Of a DNA stretch of 64,000 bases, positions 40,401 through 50,046 are shown piece by piece. Source of the stretch: Strigamia acuminata. Lineage: Eukaryota > Arthropoda > Chilopoda > Geophilomorpha > Linotaeniidae. The DNA is taken from positions 4,154,001-4,218,000 of the forward strand of contig OX442319.1 in the NCBI GenBank assembly GCA_949358305.1, written 5' to 3'. The notes below the pieces were generated by a model. The model did not search any database. It was given only the letters and a program-made list of their open reading frames with translations, and had not been told where the DNA came from. Positions within the stretch are counted from its first letter, which is position 1, and each line of letters begins with the position of its first letter. The translations under genes and the position numbers were made by a program.

Positions 40401-43400
40401 GATCTGGAGGTGCAGGGCGGGTTGTTCGGCGAGTTGGTGAGAGTTTTCCTCAACTGAAAGGATTTGGCTAGAGTTTACGAAGGGTTTTAAATGCAGTGAA
40501 CTCCCTCTAGATGGATCTAGAAGAGGGAGACCCGATGGCCCGTAAATACATACTCGATCGTTAGTTTAAAATAGGGTTTCTGTTTTTCCGATTCCCGGTT
40601 CCCGGTACCAAAATGGCCGATACTCCCGGTAAATCAGTACTCCCGGGACTAGAAAAGGTCTGGCGAAAGGCGACGAAAAATGGCAATAAATGGCCGTTTT
40701 TCATCAAAATTTTTTAGCCATTTTTTATGGCAAAAATGGCTGTATTTTGTAAAAAAAAAAGGCCATTTTAAGCCATTTTTCATAAAGAATAGTCATTTTT
40801 AGCCATTTTTCATCAAGAATAGTCATTTTTAGCCATTTTTCATCAAGAATAGTCATTTTTAGCCATTTTCCATGGTAAAAATAGCCTTTTTCGTCAAAAA
40901 TTGTATATTAATTTAGTCATTTTACATCAAAAATGGCCATTTTTAGTCATTTCACGTCAAAAATGGCCATTTTCATCATTGAAATGTTACAAAATGTAAC
41001 GTTTCAATGACGAAAATTACGTTTCAGCAAGAAATTTTTGATGGAACCGGTATTTCTCAAATTTCCCGGTTCCCGGTTCCGTGAATTCTCACCGGGTTTC
41101 CCCCGGTACCAAAACCCTATTTGAAAATAAAATTGCCGCGATTCAAAAATGATTTTTAGTTTAACACTAGAACGGCCGGAATTTCCGCCTACCTAGAACG
41201 GCCAAAACCGGTCAAAATGACCGGTTTTCAATATCGTGAACAATACGTGCACCAAATGTGCAAAATACTTTCACAATACGTGCACAATACGGGCATACAA
41301 CGTTTTGACATCAAATGGATTTAGTAACACGCGAAATATGCGAAGAAAATACCAAAACAAAAATTGATGGTTATTATAAAACCTGATAAAATTAAATTTC
41401 CGTTTTTAATATTATCAGATTTTATAAAAACCATAAATTTTTGTTTTGGTATTTTCTTCGCATGTTTCGCGTGTTACTGAATCAGTTTGATGCCAAAACG
41501 TTGTATGCACGTATTGTGCACGTTTGGTGCACGTTTGGTGCACGTTTAGTGCAATTTGGTGGACGTATTGTTCAGGTGGTTTCAACCGGTTATTTTGACC
41601 GGTTTCGGCCGTTCTAGGTGAATTCACTTTTTTTTTATAATTTCTTAAGATAAATGCAACTTTCGATGATTTATGATATAAAGCATCATAAATCAGCTAA
41701 AGTCGCAAATTAGCAGCATCGTAAACCCATTGGGTTTATTGCTGCAGCTGTTTTAAACAGCATTTCCGGTCAAAATGACCGGTCTGGCCGTTCTAGTGTT
41801 AAGTGTATTTTACGTTTAAATTTTGATTTATTAATAATTGTAGTAAATATATTTATAAATAAGTAATTATTATAGTTTAATTTAATAAATAGGACGGAAA
41901 TAATGTCATTTTTGTTCGAAAATTGAAGTAAAACACAAAATATTTTAATTTTTGAATGCAGTTACTGACATTTCAATGGGGCGAGTGCACGGTGACGGGT
42001 CTAAAGTCGTCTTCATCATTACCGGCCATTAGAAGGGTTTGGGTCGCAGAGTTTAGCCACGCCTAGAGGGAGTTCACTTTATTGATTTACCCGTTTGTTG
42101 CAGTTTTTCCTTCTCGCGGGTTACTTCATCGATTTTCATGTGAAGAAGATAGAGCTCTTCATTCTTCTCCACATCCTTCTCGTTCGGCGTCTGCTCCGAG
42201 TCGTTTACATCGTTGTGCGCAATCTAGGATTTATCATAGGAATATATTGAGTTAATGTGGTACGGAAGAAATAATGCAAAATTGCATTTTTGTCATGCAA
42301 GACACAATTTATGCACTAAATTGCATGTTTTAGTGCATAAAATTGAAGAAACAGCTGTATTTTATTAGTTTAAAGTCATTTAAAGGATTTAATGATACAA
42401 ATAGGGGGTAAAACGATTGAACAATGGCGAGCGCAATTGGAGTTTTTACATTTCTCCGTTCCAGTTGGTGTTCGACGTCGTCTAGTTTCACTTGCAGTTC
42501 ATTTTTTTCTTTTAGTAATTGAGTTATTCGCTCTTTGTTTGTTTTCATGTTTTCTTTACACTTGAGTAAAATGTTTTCTAATCGTTTATTCTGAAATCAG
42601 ACATGAATGTATTTTAGCAAATGGAGGAGTGATTAGAATTATTATTATTATTATTATTATTATTACTTTTTCGAGCACGGCGTCGTAATCGGAACCGACT
42701 TCAACCTGATTCATGCTGTCGCCGGCAGCGGCATCGGAAAAGGAATTTATGAGCGAGTCGTTGGAATTATGTTCAGAGTGTTTCAAAACGTCGTTGGACA
42801 CACCGTCTTTTAATAATCGTACCTGCAGGAACGTCAAAACGACTACAGTTCGTCATTATTGCTATTTATTTAGTAAAATTTGTGAGAAATTTGAAAAGTT
42901 TTGGATGCATTTTTGACGGATTTGACAAATGAGATGCAAAATTGTAGAAATTTTGAAACAGTTCGACAAATTTTCGTCGAATATAGATTAATTTAGATCG
43001 AATAATGACAGATTTAGTTAAATTTATGTTGAATATTAACAGATTTAGTCAAATTTACGTTGAATTTCGACAGATTTAGTCAAATTTATGTTGAATATCG
43101 ACAGATTTAGTCAAATTTGCATCAAATAATGACAAATTTAGTCAAATTTGCATCAAATAACGACAGATTTAGTCAAATTTGCATCAAATAACGACAGATT
43201 TAGTCAAATTAGCATCAAATAACGACAGATTTAGTCAAATTAGCATCAAATAACGACAGATTTAGTCAAATTTGCAGCAAATAACGACAGATTTAGTCAA
43301 ATTTGCATCAAATAACGACAGATTTAGTCAAATTTGCATCAAATAACGACAGATTTAGTCAAATTTGCAACAAATAACGACAGATTTAGTCAAATTTGCA

Positions 43401-45333
43401 TCAAATAACGACAGATTTAGTCAAATTTGCATCAAATAACGACAGATTTAGTCAAATTTGCATCAAATAACGACAGATTTAGTCAAATTTGCATCAAATA
43501 ACGACAGATTTAGTCAAATTTGCATCAAATAACGACAGATTAATGTCAGATATTTCAATAAATCCACTATTTTTCATAATAACAAATTACCTGAGTGTGC
43601 AACACATTAATCAATTCATCCTTCTCATCTAACATTATCCTATAAGTCACTTCCATGTCATTCTTCGCTTGCTTATCCAACAGCGATTCCTCCCTCAACT
43701 CCGCTATTCTCCTCAGAGACTTATCCTGACTTTCGCTTAACTTAGTCTAAAAAAAAAACAAAAAAACACTCAATAAATAAAAAAACTCACCAAACCTAAA
43801 CAACCAAAAATTACCCGGATCTTCTCCTTCTCAGAATCAATTTCCCTATACGCCTTGACAAGCTCCGCGTATTTTCCCCGATACTTCTGATACCGAACAC
43901 GACTTTTCCTAAATGCTTCGTAAAGTTCAGACTTCGATACCCCATCGAGTTTCGGCGACGAATCCTCGAATTCGCTCGCGCTTTCCATATCAGACTGCAA
44001 CATTCAAACAATATTCACTATCCCACTTGGCATTTCCTTCAACAAATTCATTTACTTGTGGATTGAATAAATATGAAGGCGGCGTGTAACTCGGTATCGC
44101 CATTTCCCCCTGGAACGAACTCTCGGAAGAGGTCCTCGTGCGGGCCGGGTTCGGCGTGGACGCAGCACTCGCTTCGGACAGATCCACCCTTTGGAAATTC
44201 CTCGCGGATTCATTCGGACTGGACACATCGGCGTTGGACATTTCGTCTTCGTCCAATCGCGGGTTAGCAGCCGATCCGTTGTCGTTCAAGTCTATTAGCA
44301 GTTGCGATTTGTCTTTGTCCATCTCCGCCGGCTTTGGATATGCAAAGGGAGAATACTGAATAATCAAAGAGAAATGCATCAATGCAAGGATTTGTAGGGT
44401 TCGCACTGTTCTCGCAGGCAAAGGGCCCCATAGGGGCCACCCGGGACCTCAAAAAAAAGGTTTTTCTCGAGAAAAAATTTCAAAAAAAAAAGTTTTTGAA
44501 ATTTTTTCTCAATTTGAGCCCAAAGGACTTGTATGTATTTATTTGTAACGGCGACCCGTCTATGGACAAGGGGCCGCCTAAGCCCAAAGGACTGTCAGAA
44601 GGAATTTCTAAGGTGGTTTAATTTTTTTTTTCAATTTGAGCCCAAAGGAGTATCAGAAGGGATTTCTAAGGTGGTTTCCTGACTATTTCCAAACTATCAG
44701 ACACCTAGCTCTTGCAGTTTTTGAACTACGCAAATCTTAACGTTCGAAAAAGTCCGTAGCTGCATTCAAAAATAAAAATAACAATTTTAGTTTAAGTGTA
44801 TTTTAAGTTTTAACGTGGGTTTAAACAGGAAATGATGTCATTTTTGGTTTAAAATTGAAGTAAAACACAAATATTTTAGTTTTTGAATGCGGCTTGTATC
44901 TCAAAATTTTGATGAAATTGGTTCGCGAGTTTCTAACATTTTCACACACCAGAAATCCCGGTTAACCGACGTGCTAAACATATTTAATCAAAACTTAATA
45001 ATGTTTTTCTTCAATTTCAATTCGTTAAACAAACAAATGTTGCAAATGTTGACTTATTGACAGAATTTTGAGGTGCAAAAAGGCATGTTTCTACAGATTT
45101 GAAGTCATCGGACAAACTGGAGGCTTTAAATGTGTGGAGGCGTCTGAAACTTTGATTGATGGTTATTAAATTGTAGCCCATTTTGTGTCTTTTCTGTGGT
45201 GATACTTAACCTCCGCCCAACTAATTGCACGGTTGGGTGTTGTGTTGTTGCGTACCTGGGCTAAGGATTGGACCGGTAGCCTGGGTGGTGTTTGGCGTAC
45301 TTCTTCGATTTTATCTTTTAGCTTCTTAAACAT
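34446..45333 (-). CDS. GOLGA4: GRIP-domain golgin, golgin-245/GOLGA4 type
   Basis: A long coiled-coil protein of the trans-Golgi. It starts MFKKLKDKIEEVRQTPPRLP at 45333 (exon to 45256), the N-terminal signature of golgin-245. Acidic and Ser-rich linkers follow (44360-44050), then coiled coil through exons near 43996-43816, 43745-43592, 42823-42665, 42593-42448, 42220-42095, a very long exon about 40452-38690, three related exons (38629-38444, 38356-38171, 38100-37407), and further exons near 36140-36008, 35945-35725 and 35281-35172. The GRIP domain is split: EYLRNILFEYMMGRQTT (about 35116-35070), then LAKVIAAVVKFTEFQTQKIL (about 34690-34600). The Tyr of YLRN is the Arl1-GTP contact. The exact last exon and stop (34446) are uncertain. 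Introns hold several MITEs and a 31-bp satellite. Confidence 0.85.
34740..34810. repeat. Interspersed repeat F, copy 1
   Basis: ATACTGCCTCAAATAAACGCC followed by TTTATTAATTTTT is shared with 51186-51228. Copy 1 also contains GCCGGGGTCCGTATAAACGC further right (34993). Nature unknown. Confidence 0.5.
35590..35695. repeat. (AATA)n simple repeat in a golgin intron
   Basis: Long run of AATAAATAAATA and AATG variants; no coding value. Confidence 0.9.
36210..36310. mobile_element. hAT-type MITE with perfect 8-bp target duplication
   Basis: Ends are CAGTGATTCCCAACC and GGTTGGAAGCCACTG. GGTTATGG occurs directly on both sides (36202-36209 and 36311-36318). The 101-bp size and the CAGNG ends with an 8-bp target duplication are diagnostic of hAT superfamily elements. 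Confidence 0.9.
36530..36594. repeat. Two adjacent perfect palindromes
   Basis: 36530-36560 has 15-bp arms ATTAAATCATTCAAA / TTTGAATGATTTAAT with one central base. 36562-36594 has 16-bp arms CGAAGAAGCTTTTGAA / TTCAAAAGCTTCTTCG with one central base. They are separated by one base. Confidence 0.9.
36740..36805. repeat. 28-bp perfect inverted repeat hairpin
   Basis: The left arm 36740-36767 starts TATTCCATGAAAATTACGG; the right arm 36778-36805 ends CCGTAATTTTCATGGAATA. All 28 positions pair, with a 10-nt loop. Lies 146 bp after the two palindromes. Confidence 0.9.
38171..38629 (-). repeat. Tandemly duplicated 186-bp coiled-coil exons of the golgin
   Basis: Exons 38629-38444 and 38356-38171 are each exactly 186 nt (62 codons), begin and end in phase 0, and encode clearly related helices (SHQTEIENLQLSANNVLKD and SHQTELENIQTSADNILKD). 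The next exon (38100-37407) opens with a third copy (SHEMELNNLQSNAENTLSA). Confidence 0.9.
40574..41117. mobile_element. Family C (GGGTTTCT) element in a golgin intron, TA target
   Basis: Starts GGGTTTCTGTTTTTCC and ends GGTACCAAAACCC with TA on both sides. The inner part has a 30-bp tandem repeat (AGCCATTTTTCATCAAGAAT and so on, about three copies at 40765-40870) and CCCGGTTCCCGGT motifs. The ends match 57854-58439 only in the terminal bases. Confidence 0.55.
41134..41964. mobile_element. MITE family A copy interrupted by a TTAA element
   Basis: Family A sequence at 41134-41164 (ATTCAAAAATGATTTTTAGT then TTAA) resumes at 41799 (TTAAGTGTATTTTACG) and ends at TTTTTGAATGCAG near 41964. Removing 41165-41802 restores the family A order TTTTAGTTTAAGTGTATTTT. 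Confidence 0.85.
41165..41798. mobile_element. piggyBac-like foldback element, TTAA target duplication
   Basis: Starts CACTAGAACGGCCGGAATTT and ends GGTCTGGCCGTTCTAGTG. TTAA lies on both sides (41161-41164, 41799-41802). Internal arms are also complementary (GAAGAAAATACCAAAACAAA near 41342 with TTTGTTTTGGTATTTTCTTC near 41441), so the whole 634 bp can fold back. No transposase. TTAA targeting is typical of piggyBac. Confidence 0.88.
42960..43545. repeat. Minisatellite, 31-bp unit, about 17 copies, in a golgin intron
   Basis: The unit ACGACAGATTTAGTCAAATT plus TGCATCAAATA is repeated nearly identically in its right two thirds and more diverged at the left. Confidence 0.95.
44756..44897. mobile_element. 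MITE family A copy in the first golgin intron
   Basis: GTAGCTGCATTCAAAAATAA to TTTTTGAATGCGGCTTG with the whole core between. Confidence 0.85.
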
Positions 45334-45635
45334 TTTCCTAAAGTTGTTATTTAATCAAATAATTAAGCAGCTGTTGCCTGCTGCCTACATTTAATTTCCA
45401 TTTGCCACCATCATACCGATCCCGATCGCTGCGACCGGTTGGGAACTCCACGGTGGCGTTTGGCAGTGGAAAAAGGAACTAGGATTCATAATTTATTTTT
45501 AATTTTAATGGGATTTAATTAAAGTAAATAAATTAAAAACTTAGTTTTTCGTGAATTAATTAAAAACTTAATTTCCAATGTTCAAAACAAATTTTAATCT
45601 TGTTTGCTTTATAAGATTTTCTTTTATTTTTCAAA
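45334..45635. promoter_or_regulatory. Divergent promoter region between golgin and FAM8A1
   Basis: Only 302 bp separate the golgin start (45333, minus) from the FAM8A1 start (45636, plus). The golgin-proximal half is less AT-rich (GATCCCGATCGCTGCGACCG). No TATA box was seen, in keeping with a shared housekeeping promoter; the sharing is inferred. Confidence 0.5.
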
Positions 45636-47941
45636 ATGGCTGACACAGACCAAGACACTGATCGAGTCGCTACAAATGCGTCGCCGCCACATCTCAGTAA
45701 CAATTGTGAACTAATAAGAAGTTGTTTTTCATATTATTAATTTTTTTAAAAAAAAATTTTGACAGCAACAGACAAGGCAGTGAGTCCAGCGCAAAGTGTC
45801 AGCGAATATGCAAAATCACTGAATCATTGGTTGCACGAATGTTATTATTGGCAGAATGTGGCCTCTGGGTTTCCGTATTATCTGTACCAAACATTGAACC
45901 AACCACCCAGTACTCCTTCAACCCATTTACTCTCGTCAAATAGACAATTGTTCTCTGTATTCCAAGCACAAACAAATACAAATATCACTGCAGCTGACTC
46001 GGGTGCGTATGAAATTGTGAAATGTAGATAAATTGGGGTAACAAATTGGTAGTCATTCAATTTTTGAGTACCAAAATTCTGGTACCACAGAAGGATTTGG
46101 GAGATAATTTGGACGTGGTGACCAATTTGTTTTGAACAGCTGTGTGATGAAGCACCATCTGGAGATCAACACAGGCGCTAGTTTTGATCTGATTTATTTA
46201 ATCTACCGTATTTGATAAGGTTAATTAAGTTTGTTTTTAGTTTAATAGTTTACCACTAAATGGCAGCACTATTTCAGCATGGGGCAAAATGGGAAATTTT
46301 TGTAGTTTTTTTGGGACTAATTAAAATTGACTGTCCCAAATTCCCAATAATCAAAATATTACCTAAATTGATAATTGTCGGTACCAGAATTGTGAGATAA
46401 CTTCGTTTGGTACCTAAATTTTGGTAGACTGATTGTGGTACTCCAAATTTGAGATGTACATTGTGTTTTGTTGTCAGCAGAATGGCAAGTTTTGATTTAT
46501 TTTCTTTGGTTTTTTTTTTATTTTTTATTTCAGGTCGTGATTTTGCAATTCCGCAGTTATGGAAACGATTTGCAGCGGAATTCATAGATTTTTTCATTCT
46601 TTTTTTATTGAAGCTCGTCGTTACTTTTATAGCAATTGATTTTTTCGATGTGGTGTAAGTGCAATGTGTAATGGCGTGACGATCAATGGTCCCTCCCCGT
46701 AACTCTCAGGCGTTGATTCAATGAATTCTTAGCACTTTGAGCATTTTTGGGCGAAATATTTGGAAAATTAGATAATTTAGAAATTTTTCTATTATATTTA
46801 CATTATATTTCTAAATTGTTATCAAATTTGTACAAATTTTTACAAATTTCGACAAATTTTTACAAATTTTTGACAAATTTTGACAAATTTTGACAAATTT
46901 TTACAAATTTTTGACAAATTTTTACAAATTTCGACAAATTTCGACAAATTTTTACAAATTTTTGACAAATTTTTACAAATTTTTGACAAATTTTTACAAA
47001 TTTTTGACAAATTTCGACAAATTTTTACAAATTTCGACAAATTTTTGACGAATTTTGACAAATTTTGACAAACTTTGACAAATTTCGACAAATTTTTGAC
47101 GAATTTTGACAAATTTCGACAAATTTTAAACAAATTTTGAATTTTTGTCATTTTTACTGATGGTTATGCCAAAACATTTTCCTGAAGCTAAAGAGTAATA
47201 ATACTACTTTCCAATTCTAAACAGAGACCTCGACAAGTATGATTTAGCAACACTTCACGAAGACCTTTTAGATTACCGCTTGGCTTTTGAAATGACGTCA
47301 GAAATTATCATGTTAGAAGTGATTCATAGATTTGTAGTTTGTTTTTTTGAGGTACACAAATCCACAATGCGGGAAATAAGGAATAATAGACAGAAATTAA
47401 AGACATGTTTGTACTTTAGGCCATGTGTTTACACCGGGGTACACCAACGGCCGGCGGAGCAACACCCGGTAAAAGTCTTCTCGGTTTAAAAGTTGTTTCC
47501 TGTAGTAGGATCCAAGAACTTGGAAATGGCCTCATCAGGGTCCAACCTGGTGGCGATTTGGGCTTCACTTGGTAAGTGAGAGGACCCAATAGCATGGCAC
47601 GGGCAAGGTTGTGAGGCGGCAATAGAAAAATTGCATTTTTGCGCCTAAAAATTGCATTTTTGCGCCTAAAAATTGCATTTTTGCGACTAAAAATTGCATT
47701 TTTGCAAAGTGTTGTCACAACAGTGTCAGACCCGGCTCTGGTTAGAATGGTGGTGCCAACATCCCACTGATTTTCTTTACTTTTTTGTTTCTTCAGGGCT
47801 CTACTGCGTTCATTCATCAAAAACTTCTCATTGGCATTCTTCTTTCCAATCTGTTTCACACTTTTCCTCCTACCACATAATCGAACAGCCTACGACATTC
47901 TGTGCAACAGTGTCGTTGTCGAAGTCGATAGAAGACGCTGA
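45636..47941 (+). CDS. FAM8A1: FAM8A1-type RDD-domain membrane protein
   Basis: Six exons (45636-45696, 45766-46002, 46534-46654, 47225-47351, 47420-47571, 47797-47941) add to 843 nt, 280 residues, in frame. Residues about 25-55 (SVSEYAKSLNHWLHECYYWQ) match the family N-terminal helix. The RDD domain follows: LWKRFAAEFIDFFILFLLKL, FEMTSEIIMLEVIHRFVVCF, GGATPGKSLLGLKVVSC, ALLRSFIKNFSLAFFFPICF, ending HNRTAYDILCNSVVVE. FAM8A1 is an ER membrane cofactor of the HRD1 degradation complex. Length is shorter than the human protein because the N-terminal extension is brief. Confidence 0.92.
46800..47135. repeat. Minisatellite of ACAAATTTTTGAC-type 11-14 bp units in FAM8A1 intron 3
   Basis: Units such as GACAAATTTTTACAAATTTC are repeated for over 300 bp. 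The 103-residue minus-strand ORF (KFVKICQNLSK type) is a translation of the repeat. Confidence 0.9.
47622..47706. repeat. 21-bp tandem repeat, four copies, in FAM8A1 intron 5
   Basis: AAAATTGCATTTTTGCGCCT is repeated four times with one C/A change. Confidence 0.9.
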
Positions 47942-48126
47942 TGATATCCATTTAATGATTAATTTATTGCTTATGTATAAACTTGAACTTGTAAAGAATA
48001 TTATGCGTGTTCGGAGTGCGATTTTCCAACGGAAAAATATAATAAACAAACCATTTAACATAGAGATGGTAGATGGTACGTAATCTTAAAATTAATAATT
48101 TAATGCTTATTAAAAATGCAATTACA
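47866..48126. repeat. Segmental duplication block A (source, FAM8A1 3' end)
   Basis: Covers the FAM8A1 last-exon end and 3' UTR. It matches 49786-50046 with scattered substitutions (for example CTTATGTATAAACTTGAACT and AATATAATAAACAAACCATT in both). Confidence 0.88.
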
Positions 48127-48855
48127 GGTTTGTGATCAGCCTGCGGGGGCAGATGGTCACAACCTTTTATGAACACATCATTTTCCCGGCGCTTAAACGG
48201 GGTCCGGCCCCTATTGGAACCCACCATTGTATGAGGCAGTAAATACTAAATTTGAGCTAAAAGTTACAATAGAATTAGAGTTTTTCGTTGTCTAAAATAA
48301 TTTTAAATGAAAATTCTTTTAGTCACAAGTAAGATCAGATAAAATTGATTGGACAATATTTTATCACAATCCATAAGTAGACATAAAAGTTCTTGAATGC
48401 TTTCATTATTATTCGTGGTTATTTAAAAAATGGTGAAAATATCTTTGGCGAGTTATTAGATAACTAAAAAGTAATCTTTCACAACTAACACAATTTGATA
48501 AAAGTAGCTGCATTCAAAAATTAAAATAACAATTTTAGTTTGAGTGTATTTTAAGTTTTAACATGGGTTTAAACAGGAAATGATGTCATTTTTGGTTTAA
48601 AATTGAAGTAAAACAGGAAATGATGTCATTTTTGGTTTAAAATTGAAGTAAAACAGGAAATGATGTCATTTTTGGTTTAAAATTGAAGTAAAACAGGAAA
48701 TGATGTCATTTTTGGTTTAAAATTGAAGTAAAACACAAAATATGTTAGTTTTTGGACTTATCGAGTTTAAACAAATATTGGCCAGTGGTGTGTTGTTGAC
48801 TTTCGTATCTGCTTTCATTTTTTTCGTTAATTATGTTGAAATCTGCTTGATTAGT
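48124..48855. repeat. Segmental duplication block B (source)
   Basis: Contiguous with block A. It matches 51346-51810 (GGCAGTAAATACTAAA, GAGTTATTAGATAACTAAAA, TATCTGCTTTCATTTTTTTC). It contains a MITE at 48503-48755 that the other copy lacks. Confidence 0.88.
48503..48755. mobile_element. MITE family A copy with a 40-bp internal unit amplified four times
   Basis: After a normal left half, the unit AAACAGGAAATGATGTCATT plus TTTGGTTTAAAATTGAAGTA occurs four times in a row (48570-48730). The right end is truncated at TTAGTTTTT. Confidence 0.9.
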
Positions 48856-49032
48856 TGAATAACCTTCCTTCCCCCATCACCATAGCATCCGGCATCCACC
48901 TATCAGACGCCACGCACTCCCAAACCCCACCTGCAGACGTCCTCACCTCCACAGTAAAATATCACGCTGTGCGGTGTAAAAAAAAATCCAAGAGGCACAC
49001 ACCGGTAGCGGAGTCGTAATACAACACGAGAG

Positions 49033-49745
49033 ATGATGGCCTCGACCCGAGACCGTTCGCTCGGATGCGAATCGAATTTAGAGCCACTCAAAGCGCCCGT
49101 CGTGGCCGAGAACAGAGCCGCTGGAGGCGGCGTGCCCGTCATCCAAGCGCCGGCCACTGCCAAGCTGCACGCGCGGGACGGAGCCGGAGTCGGAGCCGGA
49201 GCCAGCGCCGGAGCCAGCAACGTCGACACGCAGTCGTTTACGTTCTCGCCCGACCATGTGGCGTCTGTTTGCGAGGCGATGCAACAAGCTGGTAAAATTG
49301 ATCGTTTGGAACAGTTTCTTTGGTCGCTGCCCACCGACTTAAAACGGTCCAACGAGACCGTTTTGCGCGCACGTGCGGCCGTGTCGTTCCAGAAGGCGTA
49401 CTACAACGAGTTGTATTCGATTCTCGAGTCGTTTGATTTCGACGTAAAGCATCATAATCAGCTGCAAAGTTATTGGTACGAGGCGAGGTACAAGGAGGCG
49501 GAAGCGTCGCGTGGAATGGCGTTGAGCGCTGTGGACAAGTATCGGTTGAGGCTAAAGTATCCGTTGCCGCGAACCATTTGCGATAGAGAAGATATGGTTT
49601 ATTGCTTCAAGGAGAAGGCGAGAGCTGCACGGCGGAAAACGTACGCGCAGAATCGCCACCCGACGCCGGACGAGAAGAAGGATTAGGCGGCCAAGACGGG
49701 CTTGACGTTGAAGCAAGCTAGCAATTTTTAGCAAACCAATTCTTC
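49033..49745 (+). pseudogene. SIX4-like homeobox pseudogene: SIX domain open, homeodomain broken
   Basis: An open frame of 217 codons: Gly/Ala-rich N-terminus, then a SIX domain (FTFSPDHVASVCEAMQQAGK, FLWSLPTDLKRSNETVL, LQSYWYEARYKEAEASRG, SAVDKYRLRLKYPLPRTI). The following CFKEKARAARRKTYAQNRHP and TPDEKKD reach the homeodomain, where a TAG (49684-49686) stands at a normally coding position. The frame would continue AAKTGLTLKQASNF and hit a second TAG where the DNA-recognition helix should be. Several usually invariant residues are changed (TICDRED for TIWDGEE). No intron. SIX4/5 is the closest class. Best read as a pseudogene, although a SIX-domain-only protein is possible. Confidence 0.8.
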
Positions 49746-49785
49746 AAAAACTGCTCATTGATACGCTTAGGTATCATGCTTTCCT

Positions 49786-50046
49786 TGCTACAACATAGTC
49801 AAACAGTCTACGACCTTCTGTGCGGTAGTTTCGTTGTCGAAGTCGTAGTCGATAGAAGACGACGATGATATCCATGATTAATATATTGCTTATGTATAAA
49901 CTTGAACTTGAAAAGAATGTTATGCGTGTTCAAAGTGCGATTTTCCAAGGCAAAAATATAATAAACAAACCATTTATCATAGAGATGGTAGATAGTATTT
50001 AATCTTATAATTAAAAATTTAATGCTTATTAAAACTGCAATTACAG
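49786..50046. repeat. Segmental duplication block A' (copy of the FAM8A1 3' end)
   Basis: Repeats 47866-48126, including a decayed copy of the final FAM8A1 codons (the stretch encoding the TAYD motif is altered and no reading frame is kept). Lies just behind the SIX pseudogene. Confidence 0.85.

Noticed and set aside
30491-43545. CRISPR-like regular repeats (29-31 bp units)
   Set aside because: Units are directly abutting with no unique spacers and lie in an intron-rich animal genome, so these are minisatellites.
46840-47151. 103-codon repetitive Lys/Asn/Ile ORF
   Set aside because: Translation of an intronic short-unit satellite in FAM8A1.
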